Shown: positions 10,507 through 23,269, numbered from the stretch's first letter. The stretch is DNA of 64,000 nt from Ariolimax columbianus (GCA_036924085.1 JAVGWX010000018.1:24308848-24372847), one strand, 5' to 3'. The notes: generated by a model from the sequence alone, not told the origin. Program-made: numbers and translations.

Positions 10507-11104
10507 TTTCAATGAGATCAAGTATGTGGGCAGTATTTTTTCCACAGACGGCAAGATCAACAAGGAAATTGAGACTAGGTGTCAGAAAGAATCTGCGGTA
10601 ACTTATCGGATGTCACCACAGCTTAGGCACACGAGCATTAGTTTGGCAAAAAAGGAAAAACTGACAAACAGTATATTTATGCAGACTCTGTGCTACCAGT
10701 GTGAAACATGGTCTCTGTCTAGGGCATGGGGAAGCAGAATTTCCACTTGTGAATGGAAGGTCATCAGTGTTATCAAGAAAAACGAAATGCGGATGAACGA
10801 CATTCGTAGTATGGTCGGCACTACGACTTGTGCCGTTTACACTTCTAGGCAGAAAATATGTTGGTTTGGTCATCTCATGAGAATGCACCCTCATCAGATT
10901 CCACTGATGGCTTACAGTGCTGGCAGATCTGGCTATAGTACAAGGGGGTGGCTGTGAGGTAGGTGGATAGATGATAGAGTGATTGTGCAGCGAAACTGGC
11001 TCACATTGGCCGACACAACGCACTTGGGGCAGGATAGACGAATTAAGTATCCCATAACGTTCAACGACACAAGTGGAAAAAAACAGACTAAACTAACTAA
11101 CTAG
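10507..11104 (+). mobile_element. RTE-like LINE, 3' fragment with (CTAA)n tail
   Basis: The 143-residue ORF at 10526-10957 encodes the region after the RT fingers and palm: YVGSIFSTDGKINKEIETRC, then LCYQCETWSLS, then WFGHLMRMHP and the start of the C-terminal tail. A stop at 10955-10957 separates this from RWIDD and the LTLADTTHLGQDRR segment, so the copy is dead. It ends in an ACTAACTAACTAG tail. CATAGTA flanks both ends (10500-10506 and 11105-11111). This could be a target-site duplication, but the satellite contains CATAGTA in many monomers. Confidence 0.85.
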
Positions 11105-11182
11105 CATAGTACTCTTCTTTCCATATGTAAAGAGACTGATACCGAGCTTTAACGTCTTACAAAGTGTCTAACTGTCCCCTAT

Positions 11183-11925
11183 TTTAACAGACAAGCACCG
11201 GGATATAATGTCATCTGTCCCCATGTTAACAGACCAGCACCAAGATATAATGTCATCTGTTCCCATGTTAACAGACCAGCACGATATATAATGTCATCCG
11301 TTCCCTTGTGAACAGATCAGCACCAAGATATAACGTCATCTGTCCCCATGTTAACAGACCAGCACCAAGATATAATGTCATCTGTCCCCATGTTAACAGA
11401 CCAGCACCAAGATATAATGTTATCTGTCACCATGATAACAGACCAGCAACCAGATATAATGTCATCTGTCTCCATGTTAACAGACCAGCAACCAGATATA
11501 ATGTCACCTGTCCCCATGTTAACAGACCAGCACCAAGATATAACGTCATCTGTCCCCATGTTAACAGACTAGCACCAAGATATAATGTCATCTGTCCCCA
11601 TGTTAACAGACCAGCACTAAGATATAATGTTATCTGTCACCATGATAACAGACCAGCAACCAGATATAATGTCATCTGTCCCCATGTTAACAGAACAGCA
11701 CCAAGATATAATGTCATCTGTCCCCATGTTAACAGACCAGAACCAAGATATAATGTAATCTGTCCCCATGTTAACAGACCAGCAAGCAGATATAATGTCA
11801 CCTGTCCCCATGTTAACAGACCAGCACCAAGATATAATGTCATATGTCCCCATGTTAACAGACCTGCACCAAAGATATAATGTCATCTGTCTCCATGTTA
11901 ACAGACCAGCACGATGATATAATGG
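11183..11925. repeat. 42-bp minisatellite, ~18 units
   Basis: Highly regular 42-bp units with CATGTTAACAGACCAGCACC and AAGATATAATGTCATCTGTC. The period is 14 codons, so every frame gives long repetitive ORFs. I treat those as artefacts. The sequence is a compact derivative of the surrounding satellite. Confidence 0.95.
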
Positions 11926-12046
11926 TCACACCTACAAACTTTCTATGCATATATTCATAGACTGACACCAATCTTTGTTGTTCTGCGTTTTCTTTGTATC
12001 CACATTTCAACAAATCTAGACTGATGAAGAATTTTACGATCCTAAG

Positions 12047-12306
12047 TGGGGACGGCGAGAGCTAGTGGTTAAGTGACACGGCTCACACCCTGAAGGTGTT
12101 GGGTTTGATCCCCATCACAGCACTGGCCGTTACCCTGGTGAAGCAAACCCTTAGAAAATGCAAGAGGAAGCAGACCGTAAGATAAAATGCATGCCAAAGT
12201 CGGATGCACTGGGCCAACAGGCACAAAATAAAAACCAAAGTGCAGCGCACAAAACCTTGGGGTATAGAGAAATAAAGTGAACGCCAAAAAAACAAACAAA
12301 CAAACT
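12047..12306 (+). mobile_element. tRNA-derived SINE, copy 1
   Basis: About 260 bp with a tRNA-like head: an A-box-like CTAGTGGTTAAGTG and a B-box-like GGGTTTGATCCCC. A body shared with 53017-53262 and 56357-56574 follows, with a terminal (AAAC)n tail. Satellite on both sides carries ATCCTA next to the element, compatible with a short target-site duplication. The boxes are mutated, so present transcription is doubtful. Confidence 0.85.
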
Positions 12307-12605
12307 ATCCTACGCAGTATCTTATCGACCACGTGTTAACAGACTGGTAACTTAATACAAGTGTATAAATTCATTTTGTTTTTTTCTCTAATCACAAACC
12401 GGCCCCTATGGTCGACCCAGCCACAGAAATTGGGTACCAGAAAAATCTGGGACGTAAATGCGGCTGGCGTGATGCTGACCACATCATCCACTATATGCTG
12501 TTGGTTACAAAATAATATGTGCCTAATACAATATTTCCTATGCGCCGCATAGCGTGACGGGATCTTTTATGTTTAATTAATGAAAAGGATAAATTAGACT
12601 ATACC

Positions 12606-12900
12606 AAGTTCTTCAAAGCACGGCCGACTACAAGAACAAGAGAGCACGGCCGACTACAAGAACAAGAGGGCATGGCCGACTACAAGAGCAAGAGAGCACA
12701 GCTACAAATTGTTTAAAGATAGGTCCCTATTAGATATTAGGAAATATGTTTTTAAGTGAGAGAGAGGTGAATTCTTGGAATGCATTGTCGCAGGATGTAG
12801 TAGAAGTAGAGTCTGTTAATGCATTCACAAATAGAAATAAACTGGTTGTATACAGACTCTGAAGAGCCTTCTAAACCAGTACAATGAAGTTAAGTTAAGG
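12606..12900 (+). mobile_element. CR1/L2-like LINE 3' end with 26-bp repeat
   Basis: Three 26-bp units (core GCACGGCCGACTACAAGAAC) run into a decayed CR1/L2-like C-terminus: SYKLFKDRSLLDIRKYVF, then ECIV in place of the usual WNALP-type motif. The 3' end, TATACAGACTCTGAAGAGCC through GTTAAGTTAAG, matches 63041-63098. The coding relative on the minus strand is at 23270-23930. The 26-bp array seems to have grown from the tip of the coding region. Confidence 0.7.
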
Positions 12901-12919
12901 TCAATCATGAACATTAGTG

Positions 12920-13235
12920 TCCCCATAGTATCTTACAGTCACCATGTTAATAGATTCACTCCGAGCTTTAAGGTCCTATATAGTATCTTAGTATCATCAT
13001 GACAAAAGATGTAAGCCAACACCGAGCTTTAAGGTCCTATACAGTACCTTAGTATTAGCATGACAAAAAATGTAAGCCAACACCAAGCTTTAAGGTCCTA
13101 TATAGTATCAGTATCAGCATGACAAAAGATGTAGGCCAACCTCGAGCTTTAAGGTCCTATATAGTATCAGTATCAGCGGGACAAAAGATGTAAGTCAACC
13201 CCCAGCTTTAAGGTCCTATATAGTATCATGTTAGC
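12920..13235. repeat. About 61-bp sub-array, ~4-5 units
   Basis: Units sharing GACAAAAGATGTAAGCCAAC and GAGCTTTAAGGTCCTATATA. A longer-period version of the satellite theme. Confidence 0.8.
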
Positions 13236-14604
13236 AGACTAAATGTGAGCTCTACTGTCCTGCATATCATGTATTTTATGTTTTATATAATATCTTGCCT
13301 TCAACATATTAACAGACAGACACCAACAATGAATGTCCTAAACAGTTTCCTACTGTCCCCATGTTAACAGACCAACAATGAGCTTTCATGTAATGAATAC
13401 TTTTTTTCTATCAACATATTAACAGACCTACACTGATCCTTACTGATAAAAATAGTATCTTACTTTCTACGTGTAAAGAGAAAGGCACTGAGCTTTAATG
13501 GTCTATATATTATCTTAATATTTGCATGACAAAAGATGTACACTGACAACGAGCTTTACTGTCTCAGATAGTATCTTACTATCCACATGTAAACAGAAAC
13601 CCTGATAATTAATGTCCCACACTAAGATCCCACAGTAGACATTTACCGAGCTTTGATGTCCTACATTTTATCTTAGAATTCACTTGCCAGCAGAAGAACA
13701 CTGAGTGTTAGTCATGCGTATTATCTTTCAATCGACATGTTAACAGACTGTCAACAAGCTCTAGTGTAAAAAATAGTGTCTAACTATCCGCATGTTGACA
13801 GGACAACAGTACATTTAATGTCCTACACACTATTTGCTGTCCCCATGTCAACAGTACGGCACCAAGCTTTACTGTCCTACATAATATCTTACTATCCACA
13901 GATTAACAGACTGACAGAAAGCTTGATTTTCCTAGATTATATTGTACTATCCACTTATTGGCACAGCAAACTCTCACATCCTACATATTTTCTAGATATC
14001 CATGTTAGTAGACCAACACCAAGCTATAATGTCTTAAATAGCATCTTTCTATCTACATGTTAACATACTGAAGCCAAAATTTAATGTCCTCTATAGTAGA
14101 TAACTATCTACATGTCAACAGATGGAACCCAAGCATTAATATACTGTAGAGTAGTATTTCATGATTCACATGTTAGTAGACCTACCCTGAGAAGTGATAA
14201 TCAACATTTTATCTTAGTATCCATAGTTTAACAGATCAACATCGAACTTAGCTGTGCTAAATAATATCTTTCTATCCACATATTAACAGCTGTATGTCAA
14301 CTTGAATGTCCTATATAATCTCTTACTATCCATGTTTTAATAGATTGATGCCCAGATTTAGTGTGGTATATAGTATCTTAAGATCTACATGTTAACAGAT
14401 GGACACCAATCTTTAATGTCTTACATAAAATATTTTACTACCCTCATGTTAAGAAACAGTAGTTGGACATTAATGTCCTACATTTTATTTTACTTTCTAC
14501 ATGTTAGCAGACCAGCCCTGCAAAGTAAATCTCACATTTAACTTACTATCCACATGTAATCAGACTGATACCGAGCTTAACTGTGCTACGTACTATCTTA
14601 CTAC

Positions 14605-14990
14605 TGACATAGAGACATCAAAACATCAGCAGATATCATTAAATACACCAATGGAGAGAATTTACTAACTCAAAAGAAACCAACAAATTACCTTATTTCA
14701 CTTGAAAACTGGACTCTCAAGAATACTAGAAAATCTATACTGACTTAAGATCTCATACACTGATGAGTGCCAATGTGGAACAGGGGAACATAATTCTGAA
14801 AATATTCTACAGGAATACTTCGTTTGTAGTAAAGTGAGATGTCAGATGTAATCAGAGAGTGCGGAGCTGAGAGAATAGTTGCTGTGCAGCAACTCTGATC
14901 TGGTGAAGACTACATACATCATCATGACAACTGTTCTGTAGATATAACATGACCAAAGGATCCTGAAAGCAAAGAAGAAAGAATACTTTT
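14605..14990 (+). mobile_element. I/Nimb-like LINE family D, 3' fragment
   Basis: 5'-truncated tail closely related to 22650-23266. Both carry TACACCAATGGAGAGA, the AACTCAAAAGAAA block and the finger-like CGTG segment, then an AAGAAGAAAGAA-type tail. Decay is heavier in this copy. It sits inside the satellite field. Confidence 0.7.
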
Positions 14991-15084
14991 AACATGTTAG
15001 TCGACCAAAATTGAGCGTTAATGTTCTACATATGATCACTTTAATCACACGTCAACAGCCCAGCACTACATTTTAAGAGTCTAC

Positions 15085-15330
15085 ATAGTATATTACTATC
15101 CACATGTTAGCAGACTGACACCAAGTTTTAATCTACTACATATTATATTACTATCCACATGTTAGCAGACTGATACCAAGTTTTAATCTACTACATAGTA
15201 TATTACTATCCACATGTTAGCAGACTGACACCAAGTTTTAATCTACTACATAGTATTTTACTATCCACATGTTAGCAGACTGACACCAAGTTTTAATCTA
15301 CTACATAGTATCTTACTATCCACAAGTTAA
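15085..15330. repeat. 55-bp sub-array, ~4-5 units
   Basis: Nearly identical 55-bp units with CTATCCACATGTTAGCAGAC and TTTTAATCTACTACATAGTA. This is the most homogeneous expression of the satellite monomer. Confidence 0.9.
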
Positions 15331-15651
15331 CACATCAACACCAGTCTTTAAGTTCCTGCATATTATCTTGCTGTGAACATGTTAACCTCAATAGCATTGA
15401 AGACTCTCAAAGCCTTAGGTTTGGACATTCCAACATTTAAAAATAAACCAACCTCCCACTGAGTTTGAAGTAGCTAAATTGTTCCATCAACAACAAAACC
15501 AATCAAAGTGGTTCTGCAAGCAATTCTGAAGATGCATTTTTTTTTAAACCACCAGGAACAGTATGTAAAATGTTATATAATGTTTTTTAAATTCGTCTAT
15601 AATAAAGAGCTTACACACACACACACAAATAAATTTGTGTATGTGCAAATT

Positions 15652-15995
15652 AGTTAGTTAGTTTTTTTTCCACTTGTGCAGTTTAGCGTTGTGAGGCGCT
15701 TAAGTCCTTTATCCTGCGCTAAGTGCGTTGCGCCAGTCAATGTGAGCCCTCGTCATTGCAAAATCGCTGTAATGTTATCTATCCACCTACCTCGCAGCCA
15801 TCCCCTTACCCTGTAGCCAGATCTACCTGCACTGTAAGTCACAAGTGGAAGATGATGAGGGTGCTTTCTCATGAGATGACCAAACCAATTTATTTTCTGC
15901 CTCGAAATGTATTCAGCACAAGACGTAGTGCCGACCATATGTGCAAATATATGTCTGATATAATAAGGCATGTATTACTACTAGGCCTTTGCCTT
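15652..15995 (-). mobile_element. RTE-like LINE, 3' fragment with (CTAA)n tail
   Basis: Minus-strand copy of the type at 10507-11104. The 72-residue ORF (15971-15753) encodes MVGTTSCAEYISRQKINWFG and HLMRKHP, then GRSGYRVRGWLRGRWIDNI. The tail at the low-coordinate end is (TTAG)n on the plus strand. Confidence 0.8.
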
Positions 15996-17430
15996 TTTGT
16001 GTCTGTTAATAGTGCCATTATTCGGATATACCAAATGTGTGCAACATGCAATTTCATCAATACACAGGACAGCATGAATGTGTACTTTAGCAGCTGTTTG
16101 TTTACATTCTTGAATATGCCACCTTATGCATGTTGTGAACTAAAAAATTAACAATGAAAATTCACACACTGGAATAAGATTCAGTGTGATTTTTACGTAT
16201 CTCAAATGACATATTATGAATATTACATTTACATTTATTCAGCCAGCTGTGAACATGCACGATTCTATATCACTGGTGTTATTATAATGATAGTAATGGG
16301 TGCTTTGTTTTTGAAAAAGTACAGTTTAAATTTTGGATATGCACAGTGACATTAACAATCTTCGAGAAATTTATAACAAGAAAGGTTACATACCTTTGCT
16401 TACATATACTCATTATATCCAACGCTGAACCATTTATGAAGTAGCACACACGAAATATAAGCATGCTTAACCATACCCAACTCTTAGCACAGAATCTTCG
16501 TTTAGCTAGATAATAGTTTCACGGCCTAGTAGTGAACTGTATTTACATGGACAATGTTTACTTCCTCACAATGACAATGGTTATGTATTCAAAAGAAAGG
16601 GATGTAATAAATGCATCACAATAATATACATCATTTAATAATTACACGCAAATAAGCAAACCATTCTAATAGTTTGTGTGTGTTTAATGCAGCATTCTAG
16701 CCAAACTCTACTCTTGGGTAATTTATAACATTTAGTAGCATTTTATGTATATTATTAGATACATTTTAAAAACAATATGCAAGACGTTGTTACCACAACA
16801 GAGCTAGTTCAAACAGGCATCAGCATATATGTTAACTGTAACATTACAATTAACAGCTACAGGAGCAGCCAGTGTTGTCTTCTGCCAGTTACTTGTCTAG
16901 TTCGCTCCATGACTTCGACGCCGGTCGCGGTTCAAGGTTCAGCTCTTGTGATAAGCACGGCTTTGCTGTCACAATCGTCGCCGACGAGCGCCCGGGGTCG
17001 CGAGCTGTTCCTCCCCATATGTCGTGCACGAGGACGACAACAAGCGTGAGAAATTTGGTCGGGTGGATAATTAACACCTATCGCCTTCAGTGTACAGATG
17101 CCAATGTATACGTCCATGTGGTTCTGGTGTAGGGCCATAGCTCACTCGTTCTAGGTTGTACCTGGATAAAGAGGGGAGACGCCCAAGCCAGAATCTCTCA
17201 CGCGAATTTTTTATGATGGGATAACTCTAAATATGACTTATTTTTTACATTTTATGGATTACATCCCTTGCAAAGTTCTTCGTCGACATTCTTCTACAGG
17301 AGCAGATGCCCCCGTACAGATCCCAGCTCCGGTATGAGCCGGCAGAAGGGTTTCCTTCTTAGCAGGCTAGGCGCAAACAGCTGTGCTGCTTTGGGACAAG
17401 CGCTTACGGAGGGTGGTTAAGCGATGTGCG
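15996..17430. other. No gene recognised
   Basis: AT-rich to about 16860, then a GC-richer island near 16900-17050. Overlapping short ORFs occur on both strands in the island but show no recognisable motif. I see no splice-supported gene, though a divergent exon cannot be excluded. Confidence 0.45.
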
Positions 17431-17530
17431 TGTACATCGACTAGAGCAAAGTAGCGCCGCAGCCTGTTATGCGCTATCTATGGTGCTCTAAACAAACCAT
17501 CTAACCATGGCCGGTGTTACGCCATGTCAC
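17431..17530. repeat. Segment shared with SINE-like repeat 'C'
   Basis: ACTAGAGCAAAGTAGCGCCG and GCAGCCTGTTATGCGCTATC match 51455-51530 and, in reverse, the distal part of 62645-62990. This is a fragment of a dispersed repeat. Confidence 0.6.
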
Positions 17531-18489
17531 ACAGTTAGTCGCTTCTTACGACATGCTTTCAGTGAGGCAGTGGCCCTATTCGTGTCCGTATCATATACAA
17601 AGACCCCGGCAGACCACTCGGTATGTTGTAATATATGCTATGTTGTAATATTAATCAAATACCCTTGTTAGTGTCAGAATAAGGTCAGTCCTAACATTAT
17701 CGACTTGCAGATCTTTGAACATTCTGTCACAAAGGAACAATTATTTCATGAGAAATGCAGAAGAACAAGTGGGAATTCCATGGACACATTGTAAGGAAAG
17801 CATTATAAGACCACAGTAAAGAACGTTGGATATAACGTTGTTAGAGTGGGTGCTTCTCTCGCTGAGGTACACGGTTTACTCTCCGGTTGCAACATGTTCC
17901 AGCTAACCCAGCTGTAACTAAGAACCTGATTTACTGTTAGAAAAAATTTGACATAGGGACAAAAAGTGGTTCTAACAAAAGCTGACGTTTTTGGTTCGAA
18001 TTAAGGTTTGCCTTTCTGGATTCTATTGACAAAAGCTCGCCCTTTCCCACCCCAGACAGTAGTCTTTAAGGTGGTATCAGGACGTATTGGTCAGTGTATG
18101 GATTCGTGTGTGCATCCGAACAATGAAGTCTCTAGTACCTCATATTTGACAGTAATTACTGATATGGAACTAAATTTTCCTATCTTTAATATGTAATTAA
18201 GTCAAGACAGCGAGCAAGGGCTAACCTCATTTCATAAAAGCTGAGATCTCTCTCTTATAGTAAAGTTTCTACCACTTCATCCCCGACTGCAGTGTTTGTA
18301 TTATTTGATACATCCATGAGTATGAACAGCGAGTTGGCAATGTATTTTTACATTCTTTACTTGACATAACCAATAGTTTGTTGTTGGGATAGCCGTTACG
18401 GTTGACAGATTTTCAAGGCTAGTTTTTGTTCGTGAGCTTTACTTCCTTGTGTATTTTGTGTTGCGCCTAGCAGTGGGTAGCGAACATTG
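17531..18489. other. No gene recognised
   Basis: No coding feature is supported. A 35-40-bp stretch near 18074-18115 (ATCAGGACGTATTGG) recurs near 38322-38360. Confidence 0.45.
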
Positions 18490-21400
18490 GAATTTCTTAT
18501 ATCTTCTTCTTCTTCTTCTGCGTACGCAGTCAGACAATAAACATTATTTTTTCGAAAAAAGCGGCGGTCATCCTGAGGCTGTCGCCACTGCCATAGAGCT
18601 TGTCTTGCAGTTCCACTGATGATGGCCACATCTGCTCTCTCTGATCCTCGTATGTCGGGCAGTTCTGCAGCAGATGTTCAGCGGTCATTTTACCAGTACC
18701 GCACGGGCATTCGTCGGTACACCCTATCTTCAATTTGTTGAATAGGTGGTACCTCAGTCTATTGTGGACAGTGCGAAGTCTGAAGACAACTACCTGCTCT
18801 CTTCGGTACGACTGGTAATAGGCATCGTTTTTGGTGTAACCAGTATGTTCGGTTTCCCCTTTGGTCATGTATCTGGCTTTGATAAGCCGTTTTGACTCTT
18901 CGTACGTCATACTGGTATCTGTTTGTGGTAGTCTTGCACCTTCTTTTGCCAGTCTGTCTGCCTCCTCGTTGCCTTGGATGTTTCAGTGTGATGGGACCCA
19001 CTGTACCACTACCCTTTTTGGTGCGGACTGCTGGCACAGTTGGCAGAGTGCTGCTCTTAAGTCATTAAGCTCAGTGTTTTTCTGGCTTTTTAGCGCTGTG
19101 ACTACGGCGAGAGCATCTGTCAGCAGGACTATATGGCTTTCATTTTCACTGTGTGTCACCATTTCTTCCACTGCCGCCCTCAGTGCATCTGCCTCCGCTC
19201 TGAAATTGCTTGTGTACTTACCAGTAGCGAATGACAGTGTTATTTTTCTGCCATTTGGTAGGTTCAGGAATGCTCCTGCCCCTCCGTTCTGTGTTGTGTT
19301 TGTTACAGAACCGTCGGTGTATGCATGGGTCCAGTCCATGCTTGGGTAGCTTTTCGTTATGAAACTTAGTATCTCTCCTTTCTTTTTCAGTCTGGCAGTT
19401 TTTGTTTGCAATACCTGGTATATTTTCTACCACCTCTGGAAATATATCCTGCCTCCAGGTAGGTTTTCGTACAGTAGTGATGGGATTTGGTGTTGTTAGT
19501 GCGTTTATGGGATCTTCGTGCATCTTTGCTTTGGCTATTCCTGCAAAGTTTCTCCGCTTTAGTTTCCCATTTCCCAAATTGTTTAGTCTCTGGTGCATTG
19601 GATGGTCGGTCAGTCTTCGGAGGTTCTCTGACTGCAGCTGGGCTCTGCAGTCTCTTCTATCGGTCATGGATTGCAGTTTTGTAATCTTTTCAAGTTCTAC
19701 AATTGGCGTTGACTTCATGCCACCTGTTATAATTCTCATGGCTTGGTTTTGAAGTTTGTTAACTTTATCGAAGTTCGCCTTCGCTGCTGTTGTCCATGCC
19801 GCAATGCCATACTCGAGAACTGGTCTCACTCTTCCAGTGTACAGTTTCTTTAGTATGCCTTCGTCTGCTCCCCAGCTTGTGCCAGCAAGTTTCCTCATGA
19901 TTGCCATTCTTTCTCTGGCTTTCATTCGGTTTCTCTCAATCTGACTTTTCCATGTCATGCGCCGATCAAATGTGACTCCCAGATAGGTTGGGTTGTCGTT
20001 TGGCTGCAGGATTTTGCCATTTAGACTTAATTTGGTACTTTGGGGTTTTAATGAGAGCGAGAATATTGTGCACGTGGTTTTCTCCTCGTTTATTTTGACC
20101 AGCCATGAGTTCGCCCACTCTTCCAGCGATGTTAGGGCCGTCTGCATCCGAATTCTTGCTATGGTGAGATTCTTTTCAGAGGTCCACATAGCCAGATCGT
20201 CTGCAAACATTGAGCTATGGACTCTTCTTGGTATATTCTCTGTAATATCGTTTATATATACCAGGAAGAGTGTGGGTGACAGTACTCCCCCTTAGGGTAC
20301 TCCCTGCTCGAGTGTCACCTTTTTGCTCATCTGCCCTTGTACTTGGACTCTGGCCGTTCTTTGTTTGAGGTAGTGGTTGATCCACTTGTACATCTTCCCA
20401 CAAACATCACTTCTTCTTAGCTTGACTCTAAGTCCATCTTTCCAGACTTTGTCAAATGCCTTTTCCAGATCCACCCAAACAGCTACTGTGTGTTTCTGTG
20501 CCTGGTAGGCATCTTCTATCTCCTGGGCTATCAGGATGACCTGGTCCTCAGTGGATCTGTGCTGTCTAAAGCCGGCTTGCTGTGGAATTAGTATTCGTTT
20601 TTCTTCCAGATGCCACATCAGTCTGGTGTTTATCATCCGTTCCATCAGCTTGCCGACACAGCTCAGTAGGCTTATGGGCCTGTATCCATTTGGATCTGTT
20701 TTGTCCTTTCCTGTTTTTGGTACTGGTACCAGTATTGCGTCTTTCCATGCCTGTGGTACAATTCCCCTTTTCCAGCTTTGGTTCAGGACCGATAGCAGTT
20801 TCCTCTTCGCTGTTTGGCCCAGCCCCATCAGCATTTCGTTTGTTATCCCGTCTTTTCCGGGAGATTTCCTTTTCTTTAGTGTTCTCATAGCCTCTTACAT
20901 TTCGCGCATTGTTAATTTGGCCATCATGTGCTCTTCAGGTGCCGTATTCATGTTTTCGTGCCCCTTTAGCTCTTCGCTAATGTCTGTATGCTTATCTGCA
21001 GGGACCTCGATGTGGTTTGCTCTGGCATAGTGATCGACAAAGGCGTTTGCGGCTTTCTTACCTGTGATCAAGTTCTCGCCCTGCTTGATAGTAATTTGTT
21101 TATTTGACGGGGTTTCGTCGTTCATGGCTCTGACTAGCTTCCATAGCTTGTTCCCGTCTTTGCCCAGGTTTAGACTTTCCGTTTTATTTTTCCAGCTTTC
21201 TCTTGCTATTTGCTTGAGAGTGTGTTTGTACTTCGCCGTGGCGGCTTTGAGGGCGATGTTTGCCTCCATGGATTTTTCTCGCTCTGCCATGTTCCTAGCA
21301 ATAGTTACTGCATCTTCCACTTTCTGCAACTCATCATTCCAGTAGGGCTTATAGTTTTTCCTAGCTCCTCTTGGGATGACTTCAGTGGCGGCTTGCATTA

Positions 21401-21893
21401 TTGCCTTGCTTAGGCTCTCCACCATGGGCTTCATTTTGGTGTTTCGTGTGTTGATGGTTTCACACAGCCCATCTGTCAGGATTGCAAATCTGTCCCAGTC
21501 GGCTCGTTTGTAATTACAACGTGGGAGCGGTTTTGTTTCCTGTGGGCCTACTTCCATGTCAATGGTAAGCCTGATCGGCCTGTGGTCGCTACCTGCCAGT
21601 TGATTTAGCACCTGGCGGTCTATTTTATGGTGTATATCCTGTGTGGAGAAGGCCAAATCTGGAGTCGAGGTGGTATGCCATGTTCTTGAATAGAAGCTAG
21701 GGCTATCCTCCGGCCTATTGATTAGGGAGAGATTTGCATCTATCTCCCAATCTTCCACTTCGTCACCTCTGCTGTCTGTGTCAGAGTATCCCCATCTCTC
21801 CGAGTGGCTGTTGAAATCTCCAACTACTATGCAGTTGGAGTCCTTGACTTCCATACTCGAGAGCAATAGGTCTTTATTTGGTGGTCCGTACAG
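18490..21893 (-). mobile_element. I/Nimb-like LINE family A, copy A1 (5'-truncated)
   Basis: A minus-strand copy of about 3.4 kb. In order it has the C-terminal half of an APE-like endonuclease (VVGDFNSH, PDLAFS, GSDHRPIRL), a reverse transcriptase (SPGKDGITNEML, QAGFRQHRSTED, VWVDLEKAFDKVW, FADDLAMW), RNase H (YTDGSVTNTTQNGGAG, FRAEADALRAAVEE) and a Cys/His C-terminal element (CPCGTGKMTAEHLLQNC). It ends in (GAA)5. Inactivating changes are in-frame stops at 20895 and 20292, a frameshift near 19390, and a TGA at 18983 inside RNase H. It lacks the endonuclease start and abuts an RTE-like fragment at about 21893, in the same orientation. RT and RNase H together place it in the I group; 'Nimb-like' is my inference. 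Confidence 0.9.
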
Positions 21894-22450
21894 GTTGTTG
21901 GAGCACACTTGAAGACACTCCTAAAATCCCACGCCATCTTTCTCTGTCAGCCGCTGCCTGTCGTATCTCACCGGGACGAAGGCTTGACCACTCAGTGATG
22001 TTGTCCACCCACCTCTTCCTTGGACGTTCTCGCCCTTTCATTCCCGGCATGGAACCAAAGAGTATCGAGTTGGTAATTCCGTTGGACCTCGCGACGTGCC
22101 CGCACCAGGCCATTTTTCGTCTTTTGATTGTTGTGAACAGATCTTCAAAAGGACCAAACGCGTTTTCAACTCTCTGTCGTATTTCTACGTTTGTGACACG
22201 ATCTTTATATGTAACATTTAGGAGTTTTCTATAGCACCTCATTTCCATTCCATGTACTCTGCCCTGGATATCTGCTGTAATGGTCGACGTCTCGCAGGCA
22301 TACATAAATATTGAGATCACCAGAGAGCGCATTAGTCTCACTTTTATGCCGATGGCAAGCCGCTTGTCTTACCATATAGGTTTCAGCCGAGTAAGCGTCG
22401 CTGTTGTTTGTGCTATTCTTGCAATGACCTCTGGATGCGATCCCTCTTAA
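21894..22450 (-). mobile_element. RTE-like LINE, 3' fragment
   Basis: The 155-residue minus-strand ORF (22341-21874) shows the RTE-type region after the RT core: IFMYACETSTITADIQGRVH, MEMRCYRKLLNVTYKDRVTN, KRRKMAWCGHVARSNGI, GRERPRKRWVDNITEW and AADRERWRG. The upstream end is cut at about 22447. The downstream end stops where LINE A1 begins, so its own 3' terminus is missing. Confidence 0.85.
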
Positions 22451-22649
22451 CTATATAGTTTATAGCAATGAATGAACAAACAACCTAGCTTCACAAGCCA
22501 CAGTAGCATGTTAGAATAACCCTCTGAGTTTGAAAGATTAGTTGGCAGGGGCAAGAACTTGAACATAACGATACACATACGTACCTGGGAAATACAATGG
22601 ATCACACATTGTCATACAACCGAAACTTAACCTAACGTCTTTATACTGG

Positions 22650-23266
22650 TTTATAAGACCCTGCTACTATTAGAGACACTACCAAAAACAAACAACGAAC
22701 CACCGTTATGAGAGATCAGATTAGAACTGGGAAAACTCCAGGGATACTCAACAATAGCCCTCCAGGGGCTACCCTCCAAATGCGAAATGACGGGAAACGA
22801 GAGAGCTGACACTCTGGCAAAAGATGGCAGCAAAATGACACAATTTAGTCATCGAGTACAATACAGAGAAATCAAGAACATCATCAGAAGTTAGTATACA
22901 CACCAATGGAGAGAAGACAGGAACATAGACAGTACACCAGAGCCAATTCACCAACTCAAAAGAAATCAACAAACTACCTTATTTCGCCTGAGAACTAGAC
23001 ACTGCAGACTACTAGAACATCTGTACCGACTGAAGATCTCCCACACCGATGAGTGCCCATGTGGAACAGGATGCCAGAACCTATTTTACAGGAATGCCCA
23101 ATCTATAGGGAAATGATATGCCAGACCAGGCCAGAGGATGCAGAGCTGTGACAAAAGCTGTGGGGCAGCCTCTCCGACTAGTGACTACAGACTTCATCAT
23201 GACGACTGGCCTGCAGATATAGCATGTCCAAAAGATTCTGAACGTTAAGAAGAAGAAAGAAGAAGA
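22650..23266 (+). mobile_element. I/Nimb-like LINE family D, 3' fragment
   Basis: Plus-strand frames give the end of RNase H (EMTGNERADTLAKDG), the linker YREIKNIIRS, then TLFRLRTRHCRLLEHLYRLK and DECPCGTG, followed by LQECPIY in a shifted frame. The tail GAAGAAGAAAGAAGAAG (23249-23265) marks the 3' end. It joins a CR1/L2-like element of opposite orientation at about 23270. Confidence 0.75.
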
Positions 23267-23269
23267 CCC

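Larger units (their letters stand above)
7655..15400. repeat. Diverged satellite field, monomer ~55 bp
   Basis: Most of this 7.7 kb is built from degenerate copies of one theme: TTAACAGAC, a variable block, TTTAATGTCCTACATAGTAT, then CTTACTATCCACATG. Local stretches are more regular, with periods of 28, 42, 55 and about 61 bp. Elements listed separately interrupt the array, and the satellite resumes on both sides of them. No host gene is seen. Confidence 0.8.

Noticed and set aside
10500..11111. A certain 7-bp target-site duplication (CATAGTA) around the RTE-like copy
   Set aside because: The same heptamer occurs in many satellite monomers, so the match may be accidental. It is kept only as a possibility in the feature.
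11308..11886. Long repetitive ORFs (up to 190 residues) on both strands
   Set aside because: They follow from the 42-bp (14-codon) period, which keeps frames open by chance. The period is shared with non-coding satellite around them.
16777..17138. Overlapping 60-90-residue ORFs in a GC-richer island, possibly an exon
   Set aside because: Several frames on both strands are open at once, no domain is recognisable and no splice structure is supported.
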